Positions 59,332 through 64,000 of a DNA stretch of 64,000 nucleotides are shown here, one piece after another. The notes under the pieces are model-generated. The model had not been told where the DNA came from. It saw only the letters and a list, made by a program, of their open reading frames with translations, and did not search any database. Position 1 is the first letter of the stretch. Every line of letters starts with the position of its first letter. Origin of the DNA: DGNJ01 sp002388905 (GTDB lineage Bacteria; Pseudomonadota; Gammaproteobacteria; Pseudomonadales; Porticoccaceae); assembly GCA_036843405.1 (NCBI GenBank), contig DAITSJ010000014.1, positions 30,746 to 94,745 of the forward strand, given 5' to 3'. The translations under genes were made by a program, and so were the position numbers.

Positions 59332-61005
59332 ATGTCCATGAAAAGAAATTTGCTCACTCTGTCGGTGATGTCCGCCCTGTTGGCGGCCTGCAACGGCGGT
59401 GGCGGCGACGTGGAAATCGCGCCCAGCACCAACGTGCAGGATTCCAACAACACCACGACCACTTCCGGCGACAACACTGGCAGCAATCCCTGTGCTTCCT
59501 ACACAGAAGACGGCCAGACCTTCCAGGGCTCCGTTGTCGACGATAACTGTGTTTACGGCTCCAGCTTTGTCGATGTGGGTAACGAGTTGATGACCGACGT
59601 TACCTTCGATGACCTGCCCAACGACGGTGCACACGTGTTTCAGGCCAGCCTATTCGTCGGCGCCAATGGCGACAGCGACGCCGAACTGGCCGATATGGGC
59701 ATCACCCAGGGCGGCGATGGCCCCACCATTACCATCGAGGCGGGCGCCACCCTGGCCTTCCAGACCAACTCCGATTTCATGGTGATCAACCGCGGTTCGC
59801 AAATCCAGGCGGTGGGTACAGCCAGCAACCCCATTACCATCACTTCCGTGAGCGACATCGAAGGCAATGTCGGTCCCGAGGATGTCAGCCAGTGGGGCGG
59901 CATGGTGATCAACGGCTTTGGTGTTACCAACAAATGCTCCTACACTGGCAGCGTCGACGGCGGCGATCTGGCCCTGGACGGCGAGTGCCACGTGCCCTCG
60001 GAAGGGTCCGAAGGTGACGCGATCAACAACTACGGTGGTGACAACAACGCCGACAGCTCCGGTACTCTCCAGTATTTCATCGTCAAGCACACCGGCGCTC
60101 AGGTGGATAATGGCGACGAGTTGAACGGTATTACCTTTAGTGGTGTGGGGTCCGGTACCACGGTCGATCACCTGCAGGTCTACAGTACCTTCGACGACGG
60201 TATCGAGATGTTCGGCGGCGCAGTGAACATCAGCAACTTCCTGGCGCTCTACGTGCGCGACGATTCCATTGATATCGATGAAGGTTATCGCGGCACCGTG
60301 GACACGGCGCTGGTGATTCAGTCCGAAACCGATGGCAATCACTGTGTGGAATCCGATGGTATCGGCAGTCACGACGACCTGGATGAGGCAACCCGTCAGG
60401 ACTTCATCGACCGGGGCCTCAACAGCCGCGCCACCCTGCGTAACCTGACCTGCATTATCAGCCCCAACGGTGCTGACACCGCTACCCATGATCCCGGTGC
60501 CGGCCTGCGCATCCGCGAGGCCCATTTCCCCACCATTGAGAACGCGGTGATCACCACCGCCTACCAGGGCGACGGCGTGGCCGCCGATCCGGAAGGTAAC
60601 TACTGCGTTCGCATCGAGGACGCCGGCGAGCAGGCCGCCCTGGACGGCGAATGGTCCTTCACCAAATCCGTTATCGCCTGTCAGGACCTGACAGCGGGCG
60701 ATCTGGAGGGTTCTTCCACGGAAGACTGGCTGCGCGGTATCGGATCTTCCAACGAGAACGCGGTTTACCAGACTGCCGAGGCGGGCGAGGATCCCACCAT
60801 CGCTTCCAACCCCGCCCTGGAAATTCTGGACAACTACTTCGCTCTGCCTGTGGGTGACATGGTCGTGGATAGCGCAGCCGTCACTTTTACGCCCAACGAT
60901 GGACGTAGCTACATCGGTGGCCTGATCGACAGCCAGGACTGGACCCAGGGCTGGACCTACGGCCTCGACCCGAACAACCGTGGCCAGGCGCTCTGGTTCG
61001 AATAA
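59332..61005 (+). CDS. Beta-helix-like outer-membrane or surface lipoprotein
   Basis: A 557-residue lipoprotein. The signal peptide ends in lipobox LAAC at residue 20, with Asn at +2, followed by a Gly/Asp/Asn/Thr-rich linker. The mature part has repeated strand-turn patterns (PTITIEAGATLAFQTNSDFMVINRGSQIQAVGTASNPITITS, DGIEMFGGAVNISNFLALYVRDDSIDIDEGY) that look like a right-handed parallel beta-helix. It has several cysteines. The frame opens at 59158 but ATG 59332, with GGAG upstream, fits a lipoprotein. It sits between the gsp operon and a TonB receptor gene behind a Pho-box-like promoter, so it is a candidate type II substrate or receptor partner. Function unknown. Confidence 0.78.
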   Translation: MSMKRNLLTLSVMSALLAACNGGGGDVEIAPSTNVQDSNNTTTTSGDNTGSNPCASYTEDGQTFQGSVVDDNCVYGSSFVDVGNELMTDVTFDDLPNDGAHVFQASLFVGANGDSDAELADMGITQGGDGPTITIEAGATLAFQTNSDFMVINRGSQIQAVGTASNPITITSVSDIEGNVGPEDVSQWGGMVINGFGVTNKCSYTGSVDGGDLALDGECHVPSEGSEGDAINNYGGDNNADSSGTLQYFIVKHTGAQVDNGDELNGITFSGVGSGTTVDHLQVYSTFDDGIEMFGGAVNISNFLALYVRDDSIDIDEGYRGTVDTALVIQSETDGNHCVESDGIGSHDDLDEATRQDFIDRGLNSRATLRNLTCIISPNGADTATHDPGAGLRIREAHFPTIENAVITTAYQGDGVAADPEGNYCVRIEDAGEQAALDGEWSFTKSVIACQDLTAGDLEGSSTEDWLRGIGSSNENAVYQTAEAGEDPTIASNPALEILDNYFALPVGDMVVDSAAVTFTPNDGRSYIGGLIDSQDWTQGWTYGLDPNNRGQALWFE

Positions 61006-61034
61006 GGACAGCGCGGCAAATGGAACTGCCAGGG

Positions 61035-61058
61035 AAGGGCGCCTCTCGGCGCCCTTTC
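61035..61058 (+). terminator. Hairpin between lipoprotein and receptor genes (weak terminator or attenuator)
   Basis: A perfect 9-bp stem AAGGGCGCC/GGCGCCCTT with a 4-nt loop and only three T after it. It could partly stop transcription and lower receptor expression relative to the lipoprotein. Confidence 0.6.
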
Positions 61059-61129
61059 AATTCGCGTGGCAAGGGCATGCCGCTGCTGCCACTGAACTTG
61101 CGTTTCACTGATTGAAAAGGTTGATGCAG

Positions 61130-63850
61130 ATGACTAGCGACAAAAAACTATTGACACTGGCGGTGGCTGCTGCCTCGCTGGGGATGGCCGGGCAGCTTTC
61201 GGCTCAGGAACAGAGTGAGTCCAATGAGCAATCCGGACAGTCCCAGATTGAAGAGGTAGTCGTTTTTTCCCGCCTGCGCACGGCCGCCGAGGATGTCCTC
61301 ATGGAGCGGATCGAATCGGACGCCGCCACCGACCTGCTGACGTCGGAAATGATCGGTCGTATCGGCGATTCCACGGTAGCCAAGGCGTTGCGCCGGGTAC
61401 CGGGTGTCACGCTGGTGGACGATAAATTCATCTACGTGCGCGGGCTCGGCGAGCGCTATTCCAGCACCCTGCTGAACAAGGCGGTGGTGCCCAGCCCGGA
61501 CCTCACCCGCAGTGTCCTGCCCCTGGATATTTTCCCCACCAGCATTATCGATACCCTGTCGGTCCAGAAAACCTATACCGCCGATATGCCCGCCTCCTTC
61601 GGCGGTGGTAATGTCAATATACGCACCAAGGGTATCCCGGAAGAGTTTGTGTTCAATGCCGAAATCGGCACTAACTATAATGCCGACACCTCCGGCAGTG
61701 GCCTGACATACAATGGCGGAGATGATGACTGGATGGGCAAGGACGATGGCACTCGAGAATTTCCCGACGCCATTGCCGGTGCATTCCAGCAGTATCAGGG
61801 CGATATCAGCACGCTCAATATCCTCAATTTCCTCCGTCGCCAGGACGGCAGTGCCACCCTGGCCCAGGCCCAGGAAATCAATCAGGGCCTGGCGCAATCC
61901 CTCTACCGGGATATTTCCATCGACGACGAAGACGTTGGCGAGAATATCAGTGGCGAAGTGAATATCGGTAACCGTTTCTATTTCGATAACGGAATCGAGT
62001 TCGGTTTCCTCGCCGGCGCCGCCTACGACCAGGAATTCGAAACCCAGGAGATCACCACCCGAAGGTTCAACGACCCCCAGGAACTGGTAGCGGTGGAAAC
62101 GGAATCGACCCGCTCCATCGACATTACCGGCAACCTCGCCCTGGGCCTGCGGTTAAATGGCGAACAGGAAATCAACACCACCAGCCTGTTTCTTCGCAAC
62201 ACTGACGATGAAGTCGCGATCGAGAATTTCCATAACACCAACCGCACGGTTTCCAGCGGCCTGGGCTTCCGGGATTACGATATCCGCTGGGAAGAGCGGG
62301 AGATGACCGTCAACCAGATCAAGGGCAGCCATGTATGGGGACCGGAAACCCGGGAAACCCTGGGCCTGGAATGGGTGGACGAGAAACTGCCGTTCCTGGA
62401 CCAGTTGCAGTTCGACTGGTATTTCTCCGACTCGGAGGCGACCACTGATATTCCCAGCGAAACCACCGTGCGCGCCCAGACGATCACCGTCCCGGGAACC
62501 ACCGATGTGGTGTCTTCCCGGCTCCAGCTTTCCGATTCGATGGCCAACTACCGGTTTACCGACCTGGAAGATGATGTGGAGAGCGAGGGCTGGCAGTTGA
62601 AGTGGCCCTACAGCGCGGGCAACTTCGAAATGGAATTGTCCGGTGGTTGGGATTACGTCCAAAAGACCCGCACCTACCGGCAAACGGACCTGCGGCTGGG
62701 CAGTACCGACCCGGACGCGCTGGCAATCCTCGGTCAGGACCTGGGCCAGGTTTTTAGCGACGACAACATCGCCAACGACGATTTCAGTTTTTCCCTCGAC
62801 AACGCCCGGGCCAGTTCCCGGAGCTATATTGCCGCAACCACCAACGAGTCGGTGTTCCTGCAGGCGGACGTGACCTGGCGCGACCAGTGGCGCCTGATTG
62901 CTGGCGGCCGTTACGAGGAATATATCCAGGTCGGCCTGCCCTGGAATCCGCTTGTCTTCAACACCGACGGTACTGTAGGGCAAATACCCATGGACGTGGA
63001 CGAGCTGCGGGACGCTGTCTTTACGGATGACGACATTTATCCGGCAGCCTCGTTGATTTACATGCGCGACGGTTTCCTGGCGGAAACCTACCAGTTGCGT
63101 TTCGCTTACAGCGAGACGGTGGTTCGGCCCGACCTCCGGGAAATTGCCGATACCAGCTATCTCGATCCCCTGACGGATGCGCTGGTATTCGGTAACCCCG
63201 ACGTGGTGCCGTCCAATGTCACCAACTACGACATTCGTTCCGAGTGGTTTTTTGCCAACGGTGATAACCTCACTCTCAGCCTGTTCTACAAGGAGATCGA
63301 GGATCCGATCGAATTCTTCGAACGGGCCGCCACTGATACCAAGGTGGCTTCGGAGGTTATCAATGCCGAGAGTGCCGAGATGCTCGGTGTCGAGGTGGAA
63401 TGGCTCAAGGACCTTGCCTTTATCGGCGATCGCTTCTCGCCTTTCTTCGTGGCCGGCAACATCACCTGGCTCGACCACGAATTGACAGTGGGCAACCGGG
63501 CGGATTCCCCCACCAACCTGAAGCGCGAGGTTGCCGGTGCTTCGGACCACGTGGTCAATCTGTTGCTTGGCTTCGATTCCAACAATGGCAAGCACGCTGC
63601 CACGCTGGCCTACAACGTGTTCGGCGAGCGGTTGTACACCGCAGGGCGACTGGGGGCGCCGGATTCGTTCGAGCAGCCCTTCCACTCGCTGGATTTCACC
63701 TATTCCTTTTACCCGACGGACCGGATTATCGTGAAAGCCAAACTCCAGAACCTCCTGGACGAGGAACGCACCATCGAGCGCGATGGCACGGAAATCTACA
63801 CGGAAGAAGTAGGGCTACAGGCAAGTCTGGCATTGAAGTGGCAGTTCTAG
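61130..63850 (+). CDS. Large TonB-dependent outer-membrane receptor
   Basis: A 906-residue TonB-dependent receptor. The signal peptide ends near QLSAQ. The plug domain carries VAKALRRVPGVTLVDDKFIYVRGLGERYSSTLLNKAVVPSPDLTRSVLPLDIFPTSIIDTLSVQKTYTADMPASFGGGNVNIRTKG, a pattern of the large Oar/SusC-like receptor group. The barrel ends in LKWQF. The frame starts at a TTG at 61112; ATG 61130 with AAAGG 9 nt upstream is preferred over ATG 61124. It follows the beta-helix lipoprotein by 124 bp and is likely expressed with it. Uptake of a phosphorus-containing ligand is inferred from the promoter only. Confidence 0.92.
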   Translation: MTSDKKLLTLAVAAASLGMAGQLSAQEQSESNEQSGQSQIEEVVVFSRLRTAAEDVLMERIESDAATDLLTSEMIGRIGDSTVAKALRRVPGVTLVDDKFIYVRGLGERYSSTLLNKAVVPSPDLTRSVLPLDIFPTSIIDTLSVQKTYTADMPASFGGGNVNIRTKGIPEEFVFNAEIGTNYNADTSGSGLTYNGGDDDWMGKDDGTREFPDAIAGAFQQYQGDISTLNILNFLRRQDGSATLAQAQEINQGLAQSLYRDISIDDEDVGENISGEVNIGNRFYFDNGIEFGFLAGAAYDQEFETQEITTRRFNDPQELVAVETESTRSIDITGNLALGLRLNGEQEINTTSLFLRNTDDEVAIENFHNTNRTVSSGLGFRDYDIRWEEREMTVNQIKGSHVWGPETRETLGLEWVDEKLPFLDQLQFDWYFSDSEATTDIPSETTVRAQTITVPGTTDVVSSRLQLSDSMANYRFTDLEDDVESEGWQLKWPYSAGNFEMELSGGWDYVQKTRTYRQTDLRLGSTDPDALAILGQDLGQVFSDDNIANDDFSFSLDNARASSRSYIAATTNESVFLQADVTWRDQWRLIAGGRYEEYIQVGLPWNPLVFNTDGTVGQIPMDVDELRDAVFTDDDIYPAASLIYMRDGFLAETYQLRFAYSETVVRPDLREIADTSYLDPLTDALVFGNPDVVPSNVTNYDIRSEWFFANGDNLTLSLFYKEIEDPIEFFERAATDTKVASEVINAESAEMLGVEVEWLKDLAFIGDRFSPFFVAGNITWLDHELTVGNRADSPTNLKREVAGASDHVVNLLLGFDSNNGKHAATLAYNVFGERLYTAGRLGAPDSFEQPFHSLDFTYSFYPTDRIIVKAKLQNLLDEERTIERDGTEIYTEEVGLQASLALKWQF

Positions 63851-63866
63851 CCTGACAGCAATCGGG

Positions 63867-63899
63867 GTAAAGCCGTCATTCCGGCGGCTTTACTTCTTT
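63867..63899 (+). terminator. Rho-independent terminator after the large TonB receptor gene
   Basis: A 9-bp stem GTAAAGCCG/CGGCTTTAC with a 9-nt loop is followed by TTCTTT. It starts 17 bp after the stop codon. Confidence 0.8.
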
Positions 63900-63907
63900 A
63901 CTTTGGA

Positions 63908-63942
63908 TTGTCATAAAACCGTTAAAAAAGATTCACAATTAT
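63908..63942 (+). promoter_or_regulatory. Pho-box-like promoter at the right edge
   Basis: TTGTCATAAAACCGTTAA (63908-63925) matches the Pho box consensus at 14 of 18 positions, including TGTCATAAAAC unbroken. AATTAT (63937-63942), a 4-of-6 -10, follows after 11 nt. The gene it would serve lies beyond the window. The rest of the edge (63943-64000) holds no gene. Confidence 0.55.
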
Positions 63943-64000
63943 CTTGGGTCTTAGGAAGTTAAGACATCAAATTGGCTTCTCACGAAGCAATTTAAGAATG

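Overview
The window looks like chromosomal DNA of a GC-rich, Gram-negative gammaproteobacterium, most likely a marine or environmental member of the Cellvibrionales/OMG type. The placement is inferred from two TonB-dependent receptors, an RND pump, a complete Gsp type II secretion operon, and a catabolic gene set of P450s, acyl-CoA ligases, acyl-CoA dehydrogenases, ecdysteroid-kinase-like and tyrosine phosphatase genes. No rRNA, tRNA, CRISPR array or IS transposase was seen.

Region 1 (1-39 kb) is a catabolic island for hydrophobic carboxylic or polycyclic/terpenoid-like substrates. It starts with the 3' part of an RND pump gene. After that come an LLM-type flavin oxidoreductase, an APH/EcKL-like kinase, an SDR and an MFS-P450-TonB receptor block. 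A large MalT/LuxR-type ATPase regulator faces an enoyl-CoA hydratase and a two-subunit biotin acyl-CoA carboxylase. Downstream are an SDR, a second MFS-P450 pair and a CoA ligase. The next genes encode a DUF2889 protein, two tandem tyrosine phosphatases, a glutaminyl-cyclase-like lipoprotein, an SDR, a VOC protein, two coupled hot-dog dehydratase subunits and an acyl-CoA dehydrogenase. A TetR regulator, an alpha/beta hydrolase and a second CoA ligase follow, and then a thiolase/FadJ-like/acyl-CoA dehydrogenase beta-oxidation unit. Several promoter regions in this island carry the same inverted repeat, CTATC-N4-GATAG(G), or half-sites of it. This suggests one regulon spanning separate operons.

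Region 2 (39.0-41.6 kb) is AT-richer and holds four integron gene cassettes without an integrase. In each, the first bases of the cassette are complementary to its own attC left core, which fixes the cassette borders. The cargoes are a small winged-helix-like protein, a small membrane protein and two lipoproteins.

Region 3 (41.6-64 kb) starts with nth, a PhoX-like phosphatase and a di-haem cytochrome c-like protein. The type II secretion operon gspE-F-G-H-I-J-K-L-M-N-C-D-A-B follows, and then a beta-helix-like lipoprotein and a large TonB-dependent receptor. Pho-box-like 18-mers precede phoX, the gsp operon and the lipoprotein/receptor pair, and one lies at the right edge. Each has a -10-like hexamer 10-11 nt downstream. 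I infer that this is a phosphate-starvation locus combining secretion, extracellular phosphatase activity and surface uptake.
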